A DNA stretch of 30,905 bases from Ectocarpus siliculosus (taxonomy: Eukaryota > Sar > Phaeophyceae > Ectocarpales > Ectocarpaceae). Where the stretch lies: NCBI GenBank assembly GCA_000310025.1, contig FN649733.1, positions 2,246,386 through 2,277,290 on the forward strand, read 5' to 3'. The first letter of the stretch is position 1, and every line of letters begins with the position of its first letter. A model generated the notes under the pieces. It saw only the letters and a list, made by a program, of their open reading frames with translations. It was not told the DNA's origin and made no database searches. Positions 10,133 through 19,934 of this stretch are shown here, in pieces. Both the position numbers and the translations under genes were made by a program.

Positions 10133-12830
10133 GGGGGGGGGGGGGGGGGGAGATAAGTCAAGCAAGAGGTTCATTTCGGTACGGTGTTTCGCGCCACTCG
10201 GCCCGCCTCTTCGCGTTTCCTGCCTTCCTCGCCGTCTCGTCCGCCTGCTGTACCCCTCCCACCCCGTGGTTGTTGCCGTGTCCGTGTTGTTGTCGGGCTT
10301 CTTGTTTCGTTTGAGCGCTCGTTGTCGGCGAGCCTCCTCTTCCTTCTTGTGCCAGGAGGCCATGAACCTCTTAGCTCCCTGCAGTACCCCTGTATGCCAC
10401 GGTACCCCCCGACCAACCTTCGCTGCTTCCATCCAAGTTGGATCCGGGACTCCGAAGAAGCACGGCTCGGCGTCCGTAGATCTGTGCTCTGCTTCGAACA
10501 TCTTGAGGTCGTCCTTCAGGCACATCTGCCAGTTTTGCTCCGGTTTCCCCCTGCCTGGGCCCTCCCCCCCCACCAGTTCGCCAAGCATCACCCGTTTCGG
10601 GAGTCGTCCGTCTGGCTGCCTTACCAGCGCTCCCGCGAACAGCAGGTGCCGTTGCCAGATAGTGGTTTCCACGCTCTGGCACCCTACCCTCTTCAGGGTC
10701 TGGGCGTAGGAAAGCTGCCGGTAGGTGCCCTTCTTGCGTTGGTAACCGATAACTCGCAGGAGCAGTCGGTGGTGTATCGTCCGCAACGTTCGGTATTGGT
10801 CTTGACGTGGGGCCCATGTCATGCAGCCGTACAGCAGTGCCTCCATCGCCTCGGCCTGGAGCAGGCGAGTCTTCAGTCGGAAAGGTGCTTTCGGCCTGTC
10901 GAAGAGCTCCTGGCCATATCTCCTGACGCATGCCCACGCCGTTCTGCTCCGGTAATTGATCTCACGGGTGAGGTCGCCATGTTCGTTGACGAGGCCACCT
11001 AGGTACCGGAATTCAGGCATCTGGGCATACCTCTGCCCTGCTGCCTCGATGATCAGCGGTGGCGGCGGGGGGGGCGGTGGTGTTGTTGTGTGCCTCTCCT
11101 TTGCGCGCATCAGGAGCGTCTCCGTCTTCTTCTCCGATACCGTCAGCCCGAACTCCCCGTACACCTCCACGATGACGGCCATCATTCTCGCCAGTCCTTC
11201 GGTAGACCTCGATACGACGCCGGCGTCATCGGCATACAGCATCCCCCATACCGCCCTCCGCACTCGGTCAAGTGGTGTCCTCGCCCCCGCTCCCTTCTCC
11301 TCCTCCAGGTACACGAGGTTCTCCAGAATAACATCATCCTCGCTGAATCGAATGGCAACGACCTCGATGATCGCGGCGAAGAAGATACTGAACAGCAGTG
11401 GGGACAGCACACACCCTTGTCGTAGGCCTTGTGAGACCAAGAACCAGGCTGAAAACTCTCCGTCGTCCATGCGCACCCGCGCCCGCATTCCGTCGTGGAA
11501 TTGGCGGATGACGGCGATCATCTCATCAGGAATCCCGGCCCTGGCCAGGACCTTCTACAGCAGCTCTCGGTCCACCGAATCATACGCCTTCTTCAGGTCG
11601 ACGAATCACATGTAGAGTGGTATTTTCCTTCTCCGCCCCAACTCCTGGAGTCGGCGCACGACGAACAGCATGTCGATGGTGTATCGCCCGGGTCGGAAAC
11701 CGCATTGTTCCTCCGGGAGGATGTTGTTGGTTTCGCAGAAGGCGCTTAGGCGGTTGGTGATGATCTTGATGGGGACCTTGCCTACGTGAGATAGGAGCGA
11801 GATCCCCCTGAAGTTGCTGCAGTTGAACCGGTCACCCTTCTTGTACAACACCTTGATGGTTGCGTCCTTCCACTCTTGGGGGATCTCTCCTCCGTTCCAC
11901 ACCTCAACGAGGATGTCATGGAGGTGCTCCAGGACGATATAGGTTTCTCGTCGTCGACGTCGATCTTGAGCAATTCTGCAGGAAGGGCAGTTCTGCAGTC
12001 CTTTCGATAGCCCGTTGCACTTCCTCGAGGTCTGGCACCGCTCCCAAGCGTCGAGTGGCACGTGTCGCCGGTCGCTGCGGCACTTGTTCGATGATGTCTG
12101 GGTTCAGGGTGGAGGACTTGGTGTTGAGGGCGGTGCCGAAGAATCTCGCCCATCGCTGGAGGATGTCGTTGTTTTTCTCCGGAGCAGCACGCCATTCTCG
12201 TCCGCAACGGGCTGCTGTCCTCCCGCTTGTCTCCCACTGAGCCCCACTGATCTCTTGAGGTGTTGGTAGAGGCCTCGCATATCGCGGTCCTTGTAGATCG
12301 CTTCGAGTCCCGTCACCTATCTGTCCAGGTGGGCATATATGCCCGTTTCGACTGCTGCGGCCACTCCCTTGCACGCTGTTTTGAGGGCCCTCCACGATGT
12401 TGTGTTCAACTTATCCTTCATCGCTCGGCGCGCTTCCCTCCGTTCGGTGAGGGCCTCCTCCAATGCTGCTCTTGTCTCAGGGGTCTCACACCATTCCTGC
12501 GTGCGTCGTCTCCGCGGTTCCTCGGGTAGTATCGCCCTCGCCGCTTCGAGGAGAGCATTGGTGAACTCGGTCGCCTTCTCCGGGGTGGTGGTCGCTCGTT
12601 CGCCCTTCTTGCTGTTGGTCGAGGTTGAGGAGGAACCGCGTAGTCACCTTCCATCGCGTTGCTTCGACCTGCAGTTCCCGTCGGTCGAACTGCTTCTGTT
12701 TCGGTTTGGTCCGGACTGCTCGGTTGTGGGCAAGCCTGCCACCGAGGTTGACGGTGGCTATCACCATGTTGTGATCTGAGTCCGCCTTGACTGGGTATTC
12801 TGGCTGGGGGATGACAACCATGTTAGACAC
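10133..12830 (-). pseudogene. LINE ORF2: endonuclease end and reverse transcriptase (broken)
   Basis: The endonuclease ends with RWRLDYILT and SDHNMVIATVNL, the Asp-His motif of the APE/EEP family. The reverse transcriptase follows: IPQEWKDATIKVLYKKGD, NFRGISLLSHVGK, GFRPGR, the first catalytic Asp in FVDLKKAYDSVDR, then [15 protein letters not shown] and [11 protein letters not shown] with the YADD catalytic box near 11240. From 12061 to the tail one frame is kept, except for a TGA at 11606-11608 just before FVDL and a TAG at 11555-11557. A 2-base insertion in an ACACAC run near 12935 breaks the endonuclease, and other frame changes occur between 12100 and 12830. The frame runs straight into the poly-C tail with no stop before it. 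The protein would prime reverse transcription on nicked target DNA; this copy is inactive. Confidence 0.88.
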
Positions 12831-12974
12831 TCGGCCGCGGTGTGTCTGCCGCGTTAGAATGTAGTCGAGGCGCCAGCGGTCGGTCCCTGACGCACCGTTG
12901 TAGGTGTGCCATATTCCACCCTTGCGTGTGTCTCGAAGAACGTGTTCGCGAGTGCTAGCTTGTTTTCCGCTGCG

Positions 12975-12979
12975 AAGGT
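12975..12979. repeat. Target site duplication of the copia element (left)
   Basis: AAGGT directly precedes the left LTR and recurs directly after the right LTR. It belongs to the interrupted LINE endonuclease sequence. Confidence 0.92.
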
Positions 12980-13310
12980 TGTTGGTAAACTCGTGGCTTC
13001 TGGGGAAAGATGTTGTATTGATGAGACCTTGGACCAGGAGAACAGGTCAAAACGTGGAGTGAGCTGGGTGCGCGAGCACCGCAGCATCAGCCATGTCGCT
13101 CGACCAACACACAAAACATGGAACTCGGACCAATGTACTATCCGACATACCGAGAACACGCTCGGGTCTATGAACCATCCGACATACCGAGAACACCATC
13201 CACGAAGAACATTCCTAGAAACATTCCTACCAAACGACAGTCCCGTTATTTGAACTTCCTGTTAGTGTTCTGCGCTACTTGTCGACACACAGCAGCAATA
13301 ATCACGAACA
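12980..13310 (-). repeat. Copia 3' LTR (331 bp)
   Basis: On the plus strand it runs from TGTTGGTAAA to CACGAACA. It appears identical to the copy at 18063-18393. It contains an internal 19-bp direct repeat, TCCGACATACCGAGAACAC, at 13141-13159 and 13178-13196. LTRs carry the element's promoter and polyadenylation signals. Confidence 0.95.
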
Positions 13311-13321
13311 CCCTCCCTTGG
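13311..13321 (-). other. Polypurine tract of the copia element
   Basis: Read on the minus strand, CCAAGGGAGGG sits immediately before the 3' LTR. This is where the RNase H-resistant primer for plus-strand DNA synthesis is expected. Its exact abutment to the TG of the LTR confirms the LTR boundary. Confidence 0.8.
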
Positions 13322-13392
13322 GGCTGTTGTCTCGACCAGACCAAATATATATCAGAAATAGCAAAAATTGAAAACACGACTCAGACCTCTAT

Positions 13393-16300
13393 CTACTTCT
13401 CAGATCTCGAGCCTAGAGCAAAATTACGATGAACTTCAAAAAGATCTCTCGGCAGCGCCTTCGTCAGGATGTCCGCATGCTGTCTTTCGCTAGCGACATG
13501 ACTGATTTCCAACACTCCCTCTTCTGTCAAATTCCGAAGAAAATGGTGCCTCACGTCAATGTGCTTACTGTTACACGAACTAAGTGGATTCTCAGCAAGT
13601 GCAATTGCACCCTCGTTATCCTCGCGTACCTGGATCTTACCAAGCTTCTCACTAGGCCTCAAGAACTCGAGCATTCCATTGACAAACAGAGCCTCTTTCA
13701 CACCGTCACCCATCGCAACATACTCTGCTTCAGTGGTTGAAAGTGTGACACATTTCTGCGTCCTAGAAATCCAAGCAACAAGACAGTCAGCTACAAGAAC
13801 TAGTGCTCCCGAAACTGATCTACGGTCAGTGGCCTTACTGGCGAAGTCTGCGTCTACGTACACCAACGTGCCTACGTCTACCATAGTGTCCTGCTTGTAC
13901 TTCAAAGTTAGATGTGCCGTCTCCAGAAGATAATTCAGAATCTTCTGGGCCGCCTTCTAGTGGCTCTTCTTTGGCTCGTGAGAGTGCCTCGCCACCGCCC
14001 GCACAGCATTTGAGATGTCGGGCCTTGTCTGGTTGGCGATCCACATCAGGCTCCCCACCACCTCTCGGAACGGCACATCTCCTGCCCCCTCATCCTCCAT
14101 CACGGACCTGTAATCACTAACAGGGGAAGCAGGGATCGAGCTGGTGCGACAAACATTGAATCTCTCGAGAACACTCCTGATGTAACTCTCTTGAGACATC
14201 TCAATCGTACCAGCCTTGCGGTCGCGAACGAATGCGCAACCAAGAAAAGAACTTGACCTCGCCCAAATTCTTCGTGGGGAGAGAGTCACCTAGCGGTTCC
14301 ACAACCATCTTGGCAAGCCTCTCAATTCCTGCATACAGAATGTCATCCACATGAATCGCAATCATACCCAACACCTCGTCTCCCATCATGAAACGAAGAA
14401 CGCAGGGGTCAGACAGAGACTGTTCGAAACCAATCCTCTTCAGGTCCGACACAAGTCTCTTGTGAAATGTTCTAGATGCCTGCCTCAGTCCATACAAACT
14501 TGTGTCTAAACGGACTACCTTTCCTGTCATCGACTCACAGCCAGGAGGCAACTTCATGAACACCTCGTGATCTAATTCCGACTGAACAAACGCTTGCTCA
14601 ATGTCAAAGTGAAGAAATTCCAAATCATACTTGCACGCCAATGCTACCAACAAACGAATCGATGCAGCATTTGCAGTAGGCGAGAAAGTCTCAAGATAAT
14701 CCACACCATGCTTCTGCTTGAAGCCCTTCGCTACAAGCCTAGCCTTGGTCTTCACTATCTTGCCTGTTTCATCTGCTTTCCATTTGTAGACCCATCTAGC
14801 ATCTATCACGTTACAGCCTATCGGAGCCTTTACTGCTAACGCAAACGTTCCTGCTCTTAACAAGCCTTCAAATTCTACAGACATGGCTTCGTCCCAAATC
14901 GTGGAATACTTTGATTGGCGGGCTTCTTGATAGCTTCCCGGTTCTGACTCTACATCTTGAATGAGCACTTTCGGCAATTCCATTGCATCAGATGCTCTCT
15001 GTTCGACTAAGAGTGCCAATATTATTTCTGATGCGGAGATGGGTCCTAGAGTGGCCATGAGGCCGGGTACGCTCTGCTGATTTACTGCCCGAGTTTGCGC
15101 ACGGGTTCTGCCTTCTCTGACTTCAACATTCTCATTCATAGCAGTGTTGTAACTAGCAAGCTCATGCCGCGCACGACGATTGGATGGTACGTGCGTAGCA
15201 GGGGGAAATGCCTCCGATTGTACCTCCTGCCCTCCCGGCTCAACCAACTCTTGATCCAAACCTTCCTGACTCTCCGACTCTACCTCCTGCCCTCCCGGAC
15301 CCGCCGATTCTGTCTGCCCTGGCTCCGGCCCTCCCTGCCCTCCCTCATCGGAGAACTCGTCTGCTGGAGAAGACACAGGGGGAGCTGAGCTACTAGGGGA
15401 ATTAATCGCGGGCGAAGATGGCATAGAGGGGGGTTGACCTACACTGCCTGCATCAACACTGCCAACCTCATCGATTGTTCCACCAGAGACATCACGTCGC
15501 AAAAGAATGTGGGGAACTCCTCTTCCTAAAAGCGGCCATACCTCAGCTTCTACATCGTCGTCACGTTCCTCCCCTCCCTGCTCTGCAACCTCTATCGGCA
15601 AGAGAGACGGTTGCAGTGGAGGGAGTTGTGACGGCAACGCTTCCCATGTCACATTCCTCGTTTCCTGAATAGTTCCAGCCCTCGTAAGTACTCTATGACA
15701 GTCACGCGGGTGGTCTCTTGAAGGACCGACATAAAAGCAAGCCTCACCCTTCGGTAGCAGCTTAGACGGACGCTGCCACCTACAGTACGCCGGTTTCAAA
15801 AACGGATACGGTCTAGCATGACTAGCTTCACCATGCCACATCTCATACGGTGACTTACTGTCGGGGTTAGCGGAGCAAGCTGTGTGGTTGATTGCTTCGC
15901 AAGCCCAATGCATCGCCTCAGCCCATAGTCTATCAGTCTTAGGTAATTGCACATGCCCAAACAAAACTTTTGCCTGAATACGAGCAGCCATTGCCGCCGC
16001 CTCAATCAATCCCAAACCACGCTCTGCAACACCGTTGTATTGGGGACTGTAAGCCGGGGTGAACTCTTGCTTAATCAAGAGCTCGTTGCACACGGACGCA
16101 AATTCTCCTCCGAAAAACTCCCCCCCATTGTCAGATCTAACAATCTCAACCAATGATGGGATACCATCAGCACGCACACTTGCAAGGAAACTCCGGAAAG
16201 CACTCGCAGCGTCTGATTTGCTTTTCAGGAAATACATCCATGTGCGTCTTGTGAAATCATCCTTCACTATCATGGGGTAATGTTTACCCCCTACGGACGC

Positions 16301-16810
16301 AACGTCCTTCCGCCCTCCCAGGTCAACAAAAACTCTGCCCAACTTTTTGTCTGATCTGCATTTTGTTTCATGAGCAATCCCTTTCTTGAATGCCTTCGAC
16401 ATCGAACATCCCGTACAAGCATGCATTTTACCGGTCAACTCGATACCTAGTCGCTTTGCAGTTGTACGAAGCAATCCCTCATGCGAATGAGCATAAATGT
16501 TATGAAACTCGTTCACATCCATCTTAGATTCATGCTTGGGGTTTGAAGGAGTGAGGGCAGTTAACACCGAACCAACAGATTCATCTTCAAGACGATACGC
16601 AGTCTTAATTAGCATGCCATCGAAGCTCTGAAAAATAGTATGTCCGTCGAAAACAGTCATCACACCATCAGGACCACCAAGCAAGGTAATTCCATGACTC
16701 ACCACCAATCTGCGCTGGGAGAAAAGAGGTGATATCCCAAGTTGGGAGATTACAATACATTCTCCAACTCTACAGAAACTCAAATCAGCAGTCACAAACA
16801 CCAACTCCAA
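13393..16810 (-). pseudogene. Copia pol: integrase, reverse transcriptase, RNase H (two lesions)
   Basis: In order on the minus strand: a zinc-binding HHCC motif (His at about residues 103 and 107 of the frame entering near 16810, Cys pair CTGC at 132-135). Then comes the integrase core with VFVDLGG, IVRSDNGGEF and NGVAERG (Asp163, Asp227, Glu263, the D,35-E spacing). A low-complexity Pro/Glu/Ser/Gly linker follows. The copia reverse transcriptase has ARWVYKWKAD, HFDIEQAF and the catalytic box IHVDDILYAG. RNase H follows with VDADFAS, STTEAEYVA and SKHIDVRHHF, ending at a stop at 13393-13395. Two lesions are visible: a one-base frameshift in a four-base homopolymer at about 14245-14248, and a TAG at 13957-13959 where the family has a conserved Trp (TGG). 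Upstream of 16810 the frame closes, and no Asp-Ser/Thr-Gly protease motif is seen. Confidence 0.92.
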
Positions 16811-17953
16811 GGTTCCAGACAGTGCTCTGGCTCAAGGGTAGAAAGTGATTTTTCAACACTCGAAATGCCTTGCTGGGGAAACCTGCATGCCTAGCCATGG
16901 TTTTGAGAGAGTTCTTCAAACAGTCGAACAAAATCCACCTTGATATCTCAGTCTGGCACAGCACACCCATGTATGTTGTATCCTTTCTCTTACCCAGGGG
17001 GTCAGATCGAATTCAATGCTTGCAATCGAAATCTCTACATGTAGCACAGAAACAAAAGCCTCATACAGATTATTGTTGTGGGCACTCAGTAGAAACAATT
17101 GTGACCACGACGGATACGACACGTCCGTCCCGTCAAAAACAGAAGCTTTGGGAACTTTGAAAAGGACTCCTACCCAAGTTTTCTCCTGTGTTATTAATGC
17201 CGACCCCAGGAATATATGTGTTTCCACTGGCGACACATCCCCACCACTCACTCGATGGAGTAGATGGGGGCGGAATGGAAGACTGGCTACCTAAAGCCCC
17301 ACTAACCATTCCCGGAATGGAAGACTGACTACCTAAAGTCCCACTAACCATTCCCGAACCGAAAGACTGGCTACTACCCGAAGCCCCACTAACAGTTCCA
17401 ATCGAACCAAAGCTTGCAGCACCAGCAGAGGGACGATTTACAGCAGATGCATGAGGGTTCAAGTCTGAGTCTAGAAGACTACTACTCCCAACTCTCACGC
17501 TGGACATGCCAAGGACTTGGGCACTGCTGCACTGCTGCCCTTACCTCCCGCAGTCCTGCCAGTAGCATCTACAGGATGCCAACCGGCGTCGGTTCCGCCG
17601 CTGGCTCTACCACCAGCAGAGGAACGACAAACAACAATTGCACGAAGGTTCAAGCCTGAGTCTGCAAGACTACTACTCCCAACCCACATGCTGGACATGC
17701 CAAAGCCTTGGACACTACTGTCCGTACCTCCCACAGTCCTGCCAGTGACATCCGATTGATGCACACCAGCATACTCTGTTCCGCCGCTTCCCGGCGCAGC
17801 AGCAAATGAAACAGAGGACTCCACCTGATCACCTCGTTGCCCAACAAGCGACTTGATTATGCTCGTGAGCTGGGACAACAGTGTCTCAATCGAATCCAGT
17901 CTCTCACCACCAATAACATCCTGCGAATAACCCGGAGGTGGGTCATCCAACAT
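16811..17953 (-). pseudogene. Copia gag remnant with frameshifts and a missing C-terminal half
   Basis: On the minus strand a frame opens at the ATG at 17951-17953 (MLDDPPPGYSQDVIGGERLD). It carries a coiled stretch (SIETLLSQLTSIIKSLVGQ) and then Ser/Gly-rich repeats in which the segment MSSxxVGSSSL occurs twice, about 180 bp apart. A one-base frame change near 17500 breaks it, and another frame from 17251 carries KASVFDGTDVSYPSWSQLFL, which resembles the copia gag capsid start (F-x-G-x-x-Y-x-x-W). A third frame near 16790-16970 has CLKNSLKTMARHAGFPS. No CX2CX4HX4C zinc knuckle and no protease follow before the integrase region. The gag C-terminus and protease thus look deleted. Gag normally packages the RNA. 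Confidence 0.7.
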
Positions 17954-18052
17954 GATCCCCAGCAGGCCCACTCATCACGAAGCAAGGTGATCAATCTTCC
18001 TCCGTTCAGTCTTGACGTACAGTCCAAGGGGACAAGCAGCAGTCGACTGGTT

Positions 18053-18062
18053 CGCTATAGCG
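18053..18062. other. 10-bp palindrome next to the 5' LTR, in place of a usual primer site
   Basis: CGCTATAGCG, a perfect palindrome, abuts the 5' LTR at the position where a tRNA primer-binding site is expected on the element's strand. The usual TGG start of a tRNA 3'-end complement is absent. A half-tRNA (internal) primer, as known for some copia elements, is possible but I could not match one. Confidence 0.5.
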
Positions 18063-18393
18063 TGTTGGTAAACTCGTGGCTTCTGGGGAAAGATGTTGTA
18101 TTGATGAGACCTTGGACCAGGAGAACAGGTCAAAACGTGGAGTGAGCTGGGTGCGCGAGCACCGCAGCATCAGCCATGTCGCTCGACCAACACACAAAAC
18201 ATGGAACTCGGACCAATGTACTATCCGACATACCGAGAACACGCTCGGGTCTATGAACCATCCGACATACCGAGAACACCATCCACGAAGAACATTCCTA
18301 GAAACATTCCTACCAAACGACAGTCCCGTTATTTGAACTTCCTGTTAGTGTTCTGCGCTACTTGTCGACACACAGCAGCAATAATCACGAACA
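18063..18393 (-). repeat. Copia 5' LTR (331 bp)
   Basis: This is the second LTR copy, the upstream one in the element's orientation. It appears identical to 12980-13310 across all 331 bases, including both 19-bp internal repeats. The transcript start should lie within it, reading leftward. Confidence 0.95.
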
Positions 18394-18398
18394 AAGGT
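18394..18398. repeat. Target site duplication of the copia element (right)
   Basis: AAGGT follows the right LTR directly, matching 12975-12979. The LINE endonuclease sequence continues from here. Confidence 0.92.
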
Positions 18399-19079
18399 CA
18401 GCAGTAGTCTGCCATTCTGGTTTTTTAGCTCATCACGCCCGTGTATCCCCATGACGCCCTCGTCTTCCCCACATCCATCCTCTCTCCGGTCCGAGCATTG
18501 GCGTCCATCAGGATATACACATATACACGCACTCTTTGGAGGGAATCCTCTGCACGAGACCGTCAAGTTTTCCCCAGAACTCTGTCTTGCTGTCAGCAGC
18601 AGCGACCTCGGTTGGGGCGTACGCAGCAACGAAGTTGATAGCTCCGCGGTGGCCCGTCATCTCAAACCTCATGGCCATGAGGCGTTCATCGACATAGTTC
18701 GTGGTGAAAGTGGAGGTCTTGCACAGTGACTCTTTAACAGCTACATTCCCACACCATGGATATTACGCTTCTCCGTACCACACACAGCAGAACACTCGGA
18801 AACCCGCTGCTGGGAACTCCGTTTGACCTGGCCTCCTGGTCTCCTGTAGCCTTACCACCGATACATCTTGCTTCGCTGCCTCGTGTAGGATGCTGAAGGT
18901 TCGCCCGTACCCATTCTTCTCCCGTTTACAGCCAGAGTCCGCACATTCCAGGTTGCTACCCTAAGAAGTCGACCCTGCTGTCTCTCTCGGGCGGTACGCG
19001 CTGCTCTCTTAGCCAGCCTACGCTTCGCCCGTCCCCTCCTTTTCCTCCTTCTTCTTCGTGCCCTCTTTTTTTTTGTCAT
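18394..19079 (-). pseudogene. LINE ORF2 N-terminus: APE-type endonuclease (broken)
   Basis: The minus strand starts with a very basic leader (TKKKRARRRRRKRRGRAKRR) and then the endonuclease motifs in family order: LLRVATWNVRTLAV (catalytic Asn), VVRLQETR (catalytic Glu), FVAAYAPTE, and ILMDANARTG (Asp-x-Asn). The final Asp-His motif is across the copia insertion at about 12770. Motifs lie in different frames: there is a change after TLAVNG near 18915 and another near 18768, where a TAA also appears. The enzyme nicks DNA to prime reverse transcription. The copia insertion lies between GRLLLTF and the continuing AAENK. Confidence 0.85.
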
Positions 19080-19300
19080 TGTTCATATTTTTGCGGGCTC
19101 TCGGGCCTACGTACAAGTTACCCCGGTGTGCTTGCCTTTTGTCCCAGCGAGTTGTCTTGTCCCGGAGCGGTGCGGCCCTCCAGCTCTGGACCCCCTCCTT
19201 TCCCCTCCCTGGTGCATACCCCCACGGTGGTTACCGTGTTCTCTGCTGCTGCATGGCCCCCGTGTCCAAGCCGGGGCGTCTGGATTCAGTCTCATTTGCA

Positions 19301-19930
19301 GCTACCCAAGTCGGCTAGGTCGCGAGCTACAATACCCCGATCTTACGAAAGCGGTAGTTCCCGGCCGCCAAACTCAGGATCCCCTCTGATCAGTGCTAGG
19401 GACTGCTGAGTATCCGTCTTTTGTTGGGTGGTGTTTCGAGGTCTAAGTCCACTTACGGACCTCGGCCCACCCCAGCAGGGGGCAGGCCGGGAATTGGTCG
19501 AGTTTATTTGTGTGTGTGGGAGAGGACGGTACGGACGACGACCGTCGGTTGCCCGCCGCAGATTCGCCGACGAGTATCTTATCATCATGGATGAAACTCA
19601 CATTGTAGACTGATGCTGTGCACCTACCTGTATGTAATGTACACGACAAACTGCGAAAGACAAACAACAGAAGCAACAGGTTTGTTGGCGTGCCCGTACA
19701 TAATGTCGGTACACTCTCGACACAACATTAGATACAGCAGTATATATACGACTGTAGACTGAAGTAAGTGTACGACGAGGAGGAGCACGGAGAAGAAGCA
19801 CGTTGATAATGTTGTCGATGATGAGCTCACTCACGTCACGGACGTAATTCGTGTTCACCAACGGGTCGATTCATTCTGTAGCAATCACAGGTTGGACGGT
19901 CCTCTCTCTCACAAAAGTTCAACGGAGATG
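19301..19930. other. LINE leader or flank, no clear gene
   Basis: The LINE 5' boundary is probably somewhere in 19300-19480. Beyond that the sequence is AT-richer and has no supported coding exon. Bases 19730-19760 hold TATATATACGAC, a TATA-like element about 190 bases upstream of the next gene start; its role is only a guess. Confidence 0.4.
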
Positions 19931-19934
19931 ATTG

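Larger units (their letters stand above)
10133..12979 (-). mobile_element. LINE, 3' part (split by the copia insertion)
   Basis: This is the downstream part of a minus-strand non-LTR retrotransposon: the end of the endonuclease, the reverse transcriptase and a poly-C tail. Its upstream part resumes at 18394. Removing 12980-18393 and one copy of the AAGGT duplication restores continuity inside the endonuclease domain (GRLLLTF from the right, AAENKLALANTFFET from the left). The 3' end is the G run at 10133-10150 on the plus strand. Confidence 0.9.
12980..18393 (-). mobile_element. Ty1/copia LTR retrotransposon, complete ends, inserted in a LINE
   Basis: This is a 5414-bp element on the minus strand. 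It is bounded by two 331-bp LTRs that look identical base for base, each starting TGTTCG and ending ACCAACA on the element's own strand. A perfect 5-bp duplication, AAGGT, flanks it (12975-12979 and 18394-18398), the length typical of copia integrases. The domain order integrase, reverse transcriptase, RNase H places it in Ty1/copia (Pseudoviridae) rather than gypsy. The internal region has coding lesions and lacks the protease and gag C-terminus, so the copy is not autonomous. LTR identity means the insertion is young. Confidence 0.95.
18394..19300 (-). mobile_element. LINE, 5' part (endonuclease and leader)
   Basis: This is the upstream portion of the LINE whose 3' part lies at 10133-12979. 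It holds the start of ORF2 and a short leader. The true 5' end is not visible; the sequence up to about 19470 could still belong to it. A short ATG-initiated frame at 19107-19295 (minus, Arg/Gly-rich, 62 codons) lies upstream of ORF2 but resembles no known ORF1. Confidence 0.75.

Noticed and set aside
10065-12779. Several plus-strand frames of 100-270 codons
   Set aside because: They mirror the minus-strand LINE reverse transcriptase and carry no domain of their own.
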